Assembly (NCBI RefSeq): GCF_029051885.1
Contig: NZ_JAIDKI010000075.1
Coordinates: 1 to 36,186, forward strand
DNA: 36,186 nt
From: Muribaculum sp.
GTDB taxonomy: Bacteria > Bacteroidota > Bacteroidia > Bacteroidales > Muribaculaceae
Direction: 5' to 3'
Shown: in pieces, positions 28,747 to 36,186 of the stretch
Position numbering within the stretch: position 1 is the stretch's first letter
Layout: each line of letters opens with the position of its first letter
Notes under the pieces: model-generated
The model's database searches: none
Seen by the model: the letters and a program-made list of their open reading frames with translations, nothing else
What the model was told of the DNA's origin: nothing
Translations under genes and position numbers: made by a program

Positions 28747-29952
28747 ATGGCAGATGAATTGACAATGGATACCAGGCAGTTTGACGAAATTGCACCGTAC
28801 TCCGACGATATATTCCATGAAAAAATGGCCGGGCTGGTTAAGGAGCCCGGATTTGAGCATGCTGTGAAGTGGGTGCTCCCTAAAATTGATTTCAATGATT
28901 TCTGCAATGGATTGCTTGAAGTAAAGGACAAGACTACTTTCCAACGCAAAATCATGTGGCCATTCCTTGAGATGCTCGCATCCAAGACAACCTCAGGAAT
29001 CACAATATCAGGGCTTGACAAAATCGACAAGTCAAAGGCCTATACATTTATAACCAATCACAGGGATATCGTACTGGATACATCGTTTCTTAATCTCTGT
29101 TTCCTGCGCGCCGGCTATCCTACTACCGAGGTAGCTATAGGCGACAACCTGCTTATATATGCATGGATCAACGACCTCGTGCGCCTGAACAAGAGTTTTA
29201 TCGTGAAGCGTGACCTTCCGCGAGTAAAAGCCCTTGAGGCCGCACAGCAGCTGTCGGCATATATACATTATGCCATTACCGGCAAAAATCAGTCGGTATG
29301 GATTGCCGAGCGGCAAGGACGCAGCAAGGATTCGAGCGACATGGCTCAGGACAGTCTGATTAAAATGCTCGGTCTGGCCGGCAACAATGACTTTGTAGGC
29401 AATCTTGAGGAAATAAACCTGTTGCCTGTAAGTATCTCTTATGAATATGACCCCAATGACTATCTGAAAGCACGCGAGTTTCTGCTCCGTCGCAATGACC
29501 CTGACTTCAAAAAGACTCAGCGCGACGACCTTTTCGCCATGGAGACCGGACTGCTCCAGCCGAAGGGACGTGTGCATTTCGAAGTGGGCAATCCTGTGAA
29601 TGACGAATTGTCGCGCATGGACCGCTCGCTCGACAAGACTGCCGTAGCCCGCGATGTATGCCGTATAATCGACTGTGACATACATTCAGGCTACAAAATC
29701 TTCCCCATCAACTATATAGCGTTCGACCAACTGTACAACACCGACAAGTGGTCCGACCGATATACCCGGGAGGAAGTTGTCGATTTCAATAATTATCTGC
29801 ATGCCCAGATATTGAAAGTAGATATCCCCGATTTGTCGGAGGCTGATACCCAGTTCCTTTATGAGATGATGCTTACTATGTATGCCAATCCGTTGAAGAA
29901 CAGTATTATCGCCAACGATGTGTGTCTCGATTCAGAATCTGCCACTATATAA
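28747..29952 (+). CDS. 1-acyl-glycerol-3-phosphate acyltransferase-like protein
   Basis: NHxxxxD motif in FITNHRDIVLDTSFLNLCF; VWIAERQGRSKDSSDMAQDSLIKML. Confidence 0.8.
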   Translation: MADELTMDTRQFDEIAPYSDDIFHEKMAGLVKEPGFEHAVKWVLPKIDFNDFCNGLLEVKDKTTFQRKIMWPFLEMLASKTTSGITISGLDKIDKSKAYTFITNHRDIVLDTSFLNLCFLRAGYPTTEVAIGDNLLIYAWINDLVRLNKSFIVKRDLPRVKALEAAQQLSAYIHYAITGKNQSVWIAERQGRSKDSSDMAQDSLIKMLGLAGNNDFVGNLEEINLLPVSISYEYDPNDYLKAREFLLRRNDPDFKKTQRDDLFAMETGLLQPKGRVHFEVGNPVNDELSRMDRSLDKTAVARDVCRIIDCDIHSGYKIFPINYIAFDQLYNTDKWSDRYTREEVVDFNNYLHAQILKVDIPDLSEADTQFLYEMMLTMYANPLKNSIIANDVCLDSESATI

Positions 29953-30017
29953 TGCTTCTTTGTCTCGGCTATACTGAAACGATTCTCTCCGTCTAACTAT
30001 CATATTGTTATTCCACG

Positions 30018-31244
30018 ATGCGACTCCCTATATTACCGATGATAATTCTTATCGCTTTCAACCTTTTGGTCGACGGATATATATGGAGTGTGTTGCGTCG
30101 TGTGTTGCGCAACCGTAATGTCACAAAGGCATATGCGGTCACGTCGTTGCTGCTGATACTTTACGCTGTGGTGATTGTAGCTCTTCCGCGAAGGCGTGGA
30201 GGAGATGCGTTGCTGTTGGCCGACATGTGGATGCTCTACAGCTATTTCACTATCTATGTACCTAAGCTGGTATTTGCGCTTGTAAGCCTGGCGGCTATGG
30301 CGCCGATGCTGTGGAAGAGGCATATATCACGTCCATTGCTGCTCACAGGTGCCGTTGCTGCTGCTGTCACATTTGTTGTAATGTGGTGGGGAGCTTTGGT
30401 AAATCGCACAAGTTGCCAGATAAAAGAAGTCACTCTGTGTTTTGACGGGCTTCCGGAGGCTTTCGACGGATACCGTATGGTACAGTTCTCTGATTTTCAT
30501 GTCGGTACCTATGGTTCTGACACTACATTTGTGTCAGACGTCGTCAACACAATCAACAGTCTGAATCCTGACGTGATATTCTTTACCGGTGATATAGTAA
30601 ACCGCCGTACCGATGAGCTGCCACCTTTTGTCACCACTTTGAGCCGGCTCTCTGCTCCCCACGGCGTTATATCCATACTTGGCAATCATGATTATGGCGA
30701 TTACAGCGAATGGCCGTCAGCCGAAGCCAAAGCCGATAACCTCAGCCGGATGCATGCATTGCAGGCCGATATGGGTTGGAATCTGTTGCTTAACTCTTCA
30801 GAGATACTGAAGCGTGGCGGCGATTCGATAGCTGTGGTAGGTGTGGAAAACTGGGGGGACCCGCCCTTTAGCGTATACGGTAATCTCGGAAAAGCATATC
30901 CGGCTCTTGGCGATTCGACATTCAAGATATTGCTTACCCACAATCCGGCTCACTGGGTGGAAGAGGTGGCCTCGCATGACTCGGTTGAGATTCCGCTGTC
31001 GCTTTCCGGCCATACCCATGCCATGCAGATTGAAGTGGCCGGGTGGTCGCCTGCAAAATATCGCTATCCTACATGGGGCGGTTTATATTCCGATTCCGAT
31101 GGAAGCCATATGCTGTATGTCAACATCGGAGTGGGTGCCGTGGCTCTTCCGATGCGTATCGGAGCCACTCCTGAAATTACCCTCATAACTTTACGACGCT
31201 GCCCGGCAGAGTCGGCCTCACAATCGCAGACAATAATAAAATAA
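30018..31244 (+). CDS. Membrane-anchored metallophosphoesterase
   Basis: N-terminal TM segments; MVQFSDFHVGTYG, FFTGDIVNRRTDE, SILGNHDYGDY, LSLSGHTHAMQ. Confidence 0.92.
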   Translation: MRLPILPMIILIAFNLLVDGYIWSVLRRVLRNRNVTKAYAVTSLLLILYAVVIVALPRRRGGDALLLADMWMLYSYFTIYVPKLVFALVSLAAMAPMLWKRHISRPLLLTGAVAAAVTFVVMWWGALVNRTSCQIKEVTLCFDGLPEAFDGYRMVQFSDFHVGTYGSDTTFVSDVVNTINSLNPDVIFFTGDIVNRRTDELPPFVTTLSRLSAPHGVISILGNHDYGDYSEWPSAEAKADNLSRMHALQADMGWNLLLNSSEILKRGGDSIAVVGVENWGDPPFSVYGNLGKAYPALGDSTFKILLTHNPAHWVEEVASHDSVEIPLSLSGHTHAMQIEVAGWSPAKYRYPTWGGLYSDSDGSHMLYVNIGVGAVALPMRIGATPEITLITLRRCPAESASQSQTIIK

Positions 31245-31281
31245 CAATATAGCATCTTATTCTCAGACTCTTACATAATCG

Positions 31282-33435
31282 ATGAACAGCGAGTTTGTAT
31301 CTATCATTGCCGAGGAACTGAGCATCCCGCGCAAATCGGTCAATGCCACCGTAAAATTGCTCGAAGACGGAGCTACCATACCTTTTATCAGCCGTTACCG
31401 CAAAGAAGCTACCGGGGCGCTTGATGAAAACGCTATACACAATATCGAGCGCCGTTACCGCTCTCTCGAAGCTCTCGAAAAGCGTAAGGAAGCGATATTG
31501 GCCTCAATGGAGGAACAGGGAAAACTTACTGACGATTTACGCAAACGCATTGAGGAGACTCGTGAAGCCTCCACTCTCGAAGATATTTACATGCCTTTCC
31601 GCCCCAAACGGCGCACTCGGGCTATGATTGCAGCCGAAAAAGGCCTTGAGCCTCTGGCACGTATGATTATGTCGCAGAATCTTGATTCGCTCGACAAGGC
31701 TGTGAAAAAATTCGTCAAAGGAGATGTGGCCGATGCCGCAGCTGCTGTAGACGGTGCTTCTGATATCATAGCCGAGTGGATAAGCGATAGTGAGAAAGCG
31801 CGCTCGATTGTGCGTGCCCGCTATATGCGCAATGCTGTGATTACCTCAAAGGTGATATCCGGTAAGGAAGAAGATGGTCGTACCTACGAGAATTATTTCG
31901 ATTATACCTCTCCGCTGCGTATGTGCACATCACACCGCCTGCTTGCTGTGCTCCGCGGACAGAAAGAGGGTATATTGAAGGTGAACGTATCGATTGACGA
32001 CGATGAGATGATCGAGCGTCTTACACGTATGTTCCTGCGCTCGACAGCCTCTGACGAAGTGGCTGCCGTAATCCGTTCTACTGTCCGCGACTCATACCGC
32101 CGACTGATAAAGCCCTCGATTGAGACTGAGATTATGAATGCCGCCAAGGGTAAGGCCGACGATAGTGCAATCGCGATATTCGCCGACAATGTACGTCAGG
32201 TGCTGATGGCCTCGCCGCTTGTTGGTAAAAGGGTGCTTGCTGTAGACCCCGGCTTTAAGAACGGATGTAAGATTGCCGCTCTCGATTCCCAGGGCAATGT
32301 GCTGTATACCGACCAGATATTTCCGAATGCCCCGGTCAATGATTTTCATGGAGCGGCATTTAAGGTTTGCTCGATTATCGACCGTTTTGAAGTCGATGTC
32401 ATTGCTCTCGGCAACGGCACTGCATCGCGCGAGACTGAAAATTTCCTGAACCAGTTGCGTTATCCGCGCCCTGTGCGTATTTATATAGTAAACGAGAGCG
32501 GGGCGTCGATTTACTCAACTTCCGAAGTGGGGGTGCGCGAATTCCCCGACCTTAAGGACCTCGACCGCGGCGCCATATCTCTTGGCCGCCGTCTGATTGA
32601 CCCTATGGCCGAGCTGGTGAAGATTGAACCGAAACATATAGGAGTAGGGCAGTACCAGCATGATGTGGATCAGACAAAGTTGCGCGACGCGCTCGACTTT
32701 ACAGTAGGCAGCTGTGTGAACGCTGTCGGCGTCAATGTCAACACCGCTTCACGCGAGTTGCTGAGCTACGTCAGCGGTATCGGTCCGACACTGGCTGCAA
32801 ATATTGTGAGCTATCGTGCGGAGAACGGTGATTTTACATCACGCCGTGAGTTGCTCAATGTGTCGCGCATGGGGGAGAAAGCATTTCAGCAGTGTGCCGG
32901 ATTCCTACGTATTCCGGGCGCACACAATATACTTGACAATACAGGGGTGCACCCCGAGCGCTACGACCTTGTCGAGGCTATAGCTTCCGACCGTGGCACT
33001 ACGGTCGACGCTCTTGTAAAGGACCCCAAGACACTCCAGAGCCTGGATTTGTCGCCATATGTGACCAAGGATGTCGGACTTCCGACCCTTACCGACATCG
33101 TGCTCGAGCTTGAGAAGCCGGGACGTGACCCTCGTGCCGTAGATGAGGAGCCGGTCGAGTTTGATACAGGTATCCATGATATCCGCGACCTGCATGCCGG
33201 CATGGAGCTGCAGGGTGTGGTCAACAATATAACCGCTTTCGGCTGTTTTGTCGATTTGGGTATTCACGAGAATGGACTCATACACATTTCGCAGCTTGCC
33301 GACCGCTTTGTGTCGTCGCCTCTTGAGGTGGTGCAGATGAATCAGAAAGTACGGGTGCGCGTCATGGATGTGGATTATATGCGCGGACGCATTGCCCTTA
33401 CTATGAAAGACGTTTCGCAACTGCCGCAGGCATGA
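31282..33435 (+). CDS. tex: Tex family transcription accessory / S1 RNA-binding protein
   Basis: PFISRYRKEATGALDENAI, VLAVDPGFKNGCKIAALDSQGN, GVGQYQHDVDQTKLRDALDFTVGSCVNAVGVNVNTAS, C-terminal S1 domain GVVNNITAFGCFVDLGIHENGLIHISQL. Confidence 0.97.
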   Translation: MNSEFVSIIAEELSIPRKSVNATVKLLEDGATIPFISRYRKEATGALDENAIHNIERRYRSLEALEKRKEAILASMEEQGKLTDDLRKRIEETREASTLEDIYMPFRPKRRTRAMIAAEKGLEPLARMIMSQNLDSLDKAVKKFVKGDVADAAAAVDGASDIIAEWISDSEKARSIVRARYMRNAVITSKVISGKEEDGRTYENYFDYTSPLRMCTSHRLLAVLRGQKEGILKVNVSIDDDEMIERLTRMFLRSTASDEVAAVIRSTVRDSYRRLIKPSIETEIMNAAKGKADDSAIAIFADNVRQVLMASPLVGKRVLAVDPGFKNGCKIAALDSQGNVLYTDQIFPNAPVNDFHGAAFKVCSIIDRFEVDVIALGNGTASRETENFLNQLRYPRPVRIYIVNESGASIYSTSEVGVREFPDLKDLDRGAISLGRRLIDPMAELVKIEPKHIGVGQYQHDVDQTKLRDALDFTVGSCVNAVGVNVNTASRELLSYVSGIGPTLAANIVSYRAENGDFTSRRELLNVSRMGEKAFQQCAGFLRIPGAHNILDNTGVHPERYDLVEAIASDRGTTVDALVKDPKTLQSLDLSPYVTKDVGLPTLTDIVLELEKPGRDPRAVDEEPVEFDTGIHDIRDLHAGMELQGVVNNITAFGCFVDLGIHENGLIHISQLADRFVSSPLEVVQMNQKVRVRVMDVDYMRGRIALTMKDVSQLPQA

Positions 33436-33848
33436 GAGTTGACCTTCCCGATACTATGTGTATAGTGGGCGTTGGCTCCAATAGTCCCGACCGTGCTGAA
33501 AAGGTAGCCGAGGCAATCGGCTGGCTTGGCCGCACATTTTATCCGGCTGTCTTCTCGCCCGTTTACTCCACACCCGAGTGGAGCGGCAGATTTCCTGAGT
33601 ATCTCAATGCCGTAGCCGCTGTCGGTATAGCTCCGCATGTCGGTTTTGACGATGTCAACGCCTCACTGAAACTTTATGAGCGCCGTTGTGGGAGAGTCCC
33701 GTCCGACAAGACAAGCGGCATAGTGCCTATCGACCTCGATATAGTGGTCTGGAGAGGGGAGGTATGCCGCGAGGCCGAGTTTCTGCGTCCATATTTCTCG
33801 GAAGGCTACGATATGGTGGTCAAACAACTGGTATCAATGAAGAAATAA
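33432..33848 (+). CDS. folK: 2-amino-4-hydroxy-6-hydroxymethyldihydropteridine diphosphokinase (HPPK)
   Basis: VGVGSNSPDRAEKVAEAI...FSPVYSTPEW...CGRVPSDKTSGIVPIDLDIVVW; overlaps the tex stop by 4 bp. Confidence 0.85.
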   Translation: MRVDLPDTMCIVGVGSNSPDRAEKVAEAIGWLGRTFYPAVFSPVYSTPEWSGRFPEYLNAVAAVGIAPHVGFDDVNASLKLYERRCGRVPSDKTSGIVPIDLDIVVWRGEVCREAEFLRPYFSEGYDMVVKQLVSMKK

Positions 33849-33856
33849 TCATCATC

Positions 33857-35095
33857 ATGAATCGCAAGGATTTTGAAATAATGGCTCCTGTGGGGAGTTA
33901 CGAGTCGCTGCATGCCGCAATTGACGCCGGTGCCGATGCCGTGTATTTCGGCATAGCCGGACTCAACATGCGTTCGCGCTCTTCAATAAACTTTACTCTT
34001 GACGATTTGCGCTCTATTGCCGCACTCTGTGCAGAGCATGGCGTAAAGACTTATCTTACAGTCAATACTATAATATATGACTCTGACATAGAGCGTTGTC
34101 ATGAGGTAATCGACGCCGCGCGCGACGCCGGGATTACAGCGATTATAGCAAGCGATATAGCGGCTATAGTCTATGCGCGCTCAGTTGGTGTCGAGGTGCA
34201 TATCTCCACACAGTGCAATATATCAAACATCGAGGCTGTACGCTTCTATTCACAGTGGGCCGATGTAGTGGTGCTTGCGCGCGAACTGAATATGGAGCAG
34301 GTAGCGGCAATACACAAGGCGATTGTTGACGATGATATCCGTGGACCCAAGGGCGAATTGGTGAAGATTGAGATGTTCTGCCACGGAGCCCTCTGCATGG
34401 CCGTCAGCGGCAAGTGCTATCTGAGCCTTCATGAAATGAACTCAAGTGCCAATCGTGGTGCATGCACCCAGATATGCCGTCGTGGATATACGGTGCGCGA
34501 CCGGGAGACCGGCGACGAACTCGAGGTCGACAACAAGTACATAATGTCGCCTAAGGACTTGAAGACAATCCACTTCCTCAACAAGATGATTGATGCCGGA
34601 GTAAGTGTGTTCAAGATAGAGGGGCGCGCTCGTGGCCCTGAGTATGTGAAGATTGCTGTAGAATGTTACGATGAGGCTTTGAGAGCGATAGCCGACGGAA
34701 CCTACTCCGACGAACTTGTGGCCGGATGGGACGAGCGTCTCGGACGCATCTTCAACCGCGGATTCTGGAATGGCTATTACCTCGGACAGCGTCTTGGCGA
34801 GTGGTCATCGAAGTATGGCTCCTCGGCCACACGCACAAAGATATATGCGGCCAAGGGGATACGTTATTTCTCCAAACTGGGTGTTGCCGAGTTTCTGATG
34901 GAGGCCGGCGAGCTGCATGTAGGCGACGAGATTGTCATTACCGGTCCGACTACCGGGGCCATGATTATCAAGGTAGAGGAGATAAGAGTCAACCTCAAGC
35001 CGGTAGAAAAGGCCGTCAAGGGTGATAGCTTCTCCATTCCGGTTCCGGCAAAGGTACGCCCGTCCGACAGACTTTACCGTTGGCAAGAGGCATAG
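33857..35095 (+). CDS. Peptidase U32 family protein (tRNA hydroxylation/collagenase-like)
   Basis: MNRKDFEIMAPVGSYESLHAAIDAGADAVYFG, VHISTQCNISNIEAVRFYSQWADVVVLARELN, EMFCHGALCMAVSGKCYLS, SVFKIEGRARGPEYV. Start moved downstream of the listed ORF start (33686). Confidence 0.93.
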   Translation: MNRKDFEIMAPVGSYESLHAAIDAGADAVYFGIAGLNMRSRSSINFTLDDLRSIAALCAEHGVKTYLTVNTIIYDSDIERCHEVIDAARDAGITAIIASDIAAIVYARSVGVEVHISTQCNISNIEAVRFYSQWADVVVLARELNMEQVAAIHKAIVDDDIRGPKGELVKIEMFCHGALCMAVSGKCYLSLHEMNSSANRGACTQICRRGYTVRDRETGDELEVDNKYIMSPKDLKTIHFLNKMIDAGVSVFKIEGRARGPEYVKIAVECYDEALRAIADGTYSDELVAGWDERLGRIFNRGFWNGYYLGQRLGEWSSKYGSSATRTKIYAAKGIRYFSKLGVAEFLMEAGELHVGDEIVITGPTTGAMIIKVEEIRVNLKPVEKAVKGDSFSIPVPAKVRPSDRLYRWQEA

Positions 35096-35111
35096 ATTTC
35101 GGTGGAAATTA

Positions 35112-35119
35112 GTTATATT
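35112..35119 (+). promoter_or_regulatory. Candidate -7 promoter element for the aldose-1-epimerase-like gene
   Basis: TATATTTG (in gttatatttgcg) matches TAnnTTTG about 30 bp before the ATG at 35147. Confidence 0.45.
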
Positions 35120-35146
35120 TGCGAAAACGTAATATTCGATACATAG

Positions 35147-36028
35147 ATGAAACAGACTTTATCCAACGACCTGCTTACGGTGACAATCGATACATTCGGC
35201 GCCGAGCTACAGGAAATAGCAAACAACCGTACCGGCTGGCAGTATCTTTGGCATGGCGACAAGGCATTCTGGGGGCGCCGCTCTCCTGTGCTTTTCCCGA
35301 TAGTAGGGTCGGTATGGGACGGATGCTACCGTATGGACGGCAATGAGTTCAGGCTTGGTCAGCATGGATTCGCACGCGACAGAGAGTTTGAAATCATGAC
35401 CGATACTCCTGACGATGAGGCTTGGTTTTCGCTCGAATCCGATGACAGCACCCTGGCGCTGTATCCCCGTCGTTTCCGTCTGGAGATTGGATACCGCCTG
35501 CAGGAAGCGAGGCTTACCGTTATGTGGCGCGTCATAAACCTCGACGACAAGGAGATGTGTTTCCAGATAGGAGCGCATCCTGCTTTCAACTATCCCGACT
35601 TCAATGCCGCTGACGATGTACATGGCTATTTTAGTTTTGACAGCCGTACGCTCGAGAAGCAGGTGATTGAAGAGAAAGGATGTGTAGGGAGCGCTACCGA
35701 GACTGTCGTACTTGACGATGACGCAATGCTTCCGGTAGTGAACGACACATTCTGCAACGATGCCATAGTGTTGGGCGACCATCAGGTACACAGAGTGTCG
35801 ATGCTTGACAAGAACCGTGCACCATATATTTCGGTACTGTTTCAGGCGCCTCTTGTCGGCCTATGGTCTCCATCGGCCAAGGCTCCTTTCGTATGTATCG
35901 AGCCGTGGTGGGGCAGATGTGACCGAGTAGGATTCTCCGGCGATTTTTCCGACCGCGACTATGTAAACAAAATTGCTCCGGGAGAAACTTTCTCTGCCTC
36001 TTATATGGTCATTTTCGATAACTTCTGA
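35147..36028 (+). CDS. Aldose 1-epimerase / galactose mutarotase-like protein
   Basis: FGAELQEIANNRTGWQYLWHGDKAFWGRRSPVLFPIVGSVW, HGFARDREFEI, IGAHPAFNYP, VCIEPWWGRCD. Confidence 0.92.
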   Translation: MKQTLSNDLLTVTIDTFGAELQEIANNRTGWQYLWHGDKAFWGRRSPVLFPIVGSVWDGCYRMDGNEFRLGQHGFARDREFEIMTDTPDDEAWFSLESDDSTLALYPRRFRLEIGYRLQEARLTVMWRVINLDDKEMCFQIGAHPAFNYPDFNAADDVHGYFSFDSRTLEKQVIEEKGCVGSATETVVLDDDAMLPVVNDTFCNDAIVLGDHQVHRVSMLDKNRAPYISVLFQAPLVGLWSPSAKAPFVCIEPWWGRCDRVGFSGDFSDRDYVNKIAPGETFSASYMVIFDNF

Positions 36029-36101
36029 CAGAAGAGTGCTTGACTGTATTTGCCGCTCTTGGAAATTAGGCGAAAAACAGTAACTTTGTATTTATCCCAA
36101 C

Positions 36102-36124
36102 AAACAAGCTCTAAGAGCTTGTTT
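36102..36124. repeat. 23-bp perfect palindrome near the window end
   Basis: AAACAAGCTCT-A-AGAGCTTGTTT. Confidence 0.8.
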
Positions 36125-36186
36125 AATAATAAATGTTGCCGCCAGGGTCGTATAGCTTGAGACGATTTTCGACATGTGACGAAGGA

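Noticed and set aside
33686-33856. N-terminal extension of the U32 peptidase ORF
   Set aside because: Overlaps folK out of frame; the conserved family start MNRKDFEIMAPVGSYESL begins at 33857.
1-36186. CRISPR arrays, tRNAs, rRNAs, integrases or transposases
   Set aside because: None recognised on reading both strands; no regularly spaced repeats and no mobile-element protein motifs in the ORFs.

Overview
This window looks like a chromosomal segment of a Bacteroidales bacterium, possibly Muribaculaceae-like; that lineage is inferred from protein style and TAnnTTTG promoter motifs, not from a search. The left part is mostly minus-strand housekeeping genes: TPR protein, recQ, recJ, mscS-like, C11 peptidase, CCA-adding enzyme, M24 peptidase, gldH, ricT, rny, zapA, a coiled-coil protein, cls, and rplI-rpsR-rpsF. 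The right part is plus-strand: bioB, PASTA protein, RluA-type pseudouridine synthase, acyltransferase, metallophosphoesterase, tex, folK, U32 peptidase and aldose-1-epimerase-like. An accessory block (~17.8-25.6 kb) separates them. It holds a compact four-gene GATC restriction-modification operon in the order DpnM-like MTase, DpnII-like endonuclease, MutH/Sau3AI-like endonuclease, DpnA-like MTase. It is followed by a 164-bp element with 47-bp imperfect inverted repeats and by two BACON-type secreted lipoprotein genes. The main candidate for something unusual is the R-M operon, which carries two unrelated GATC-type nucleases. Secondary candidates are the inverted-repeat element, a structured intergenic RNA candidate between zapA and rny, the rny-ricT translational coupling, and an apparent GATC depletion of the window by manual count. 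No tRNA, rRNA or CRISPR was recognised.
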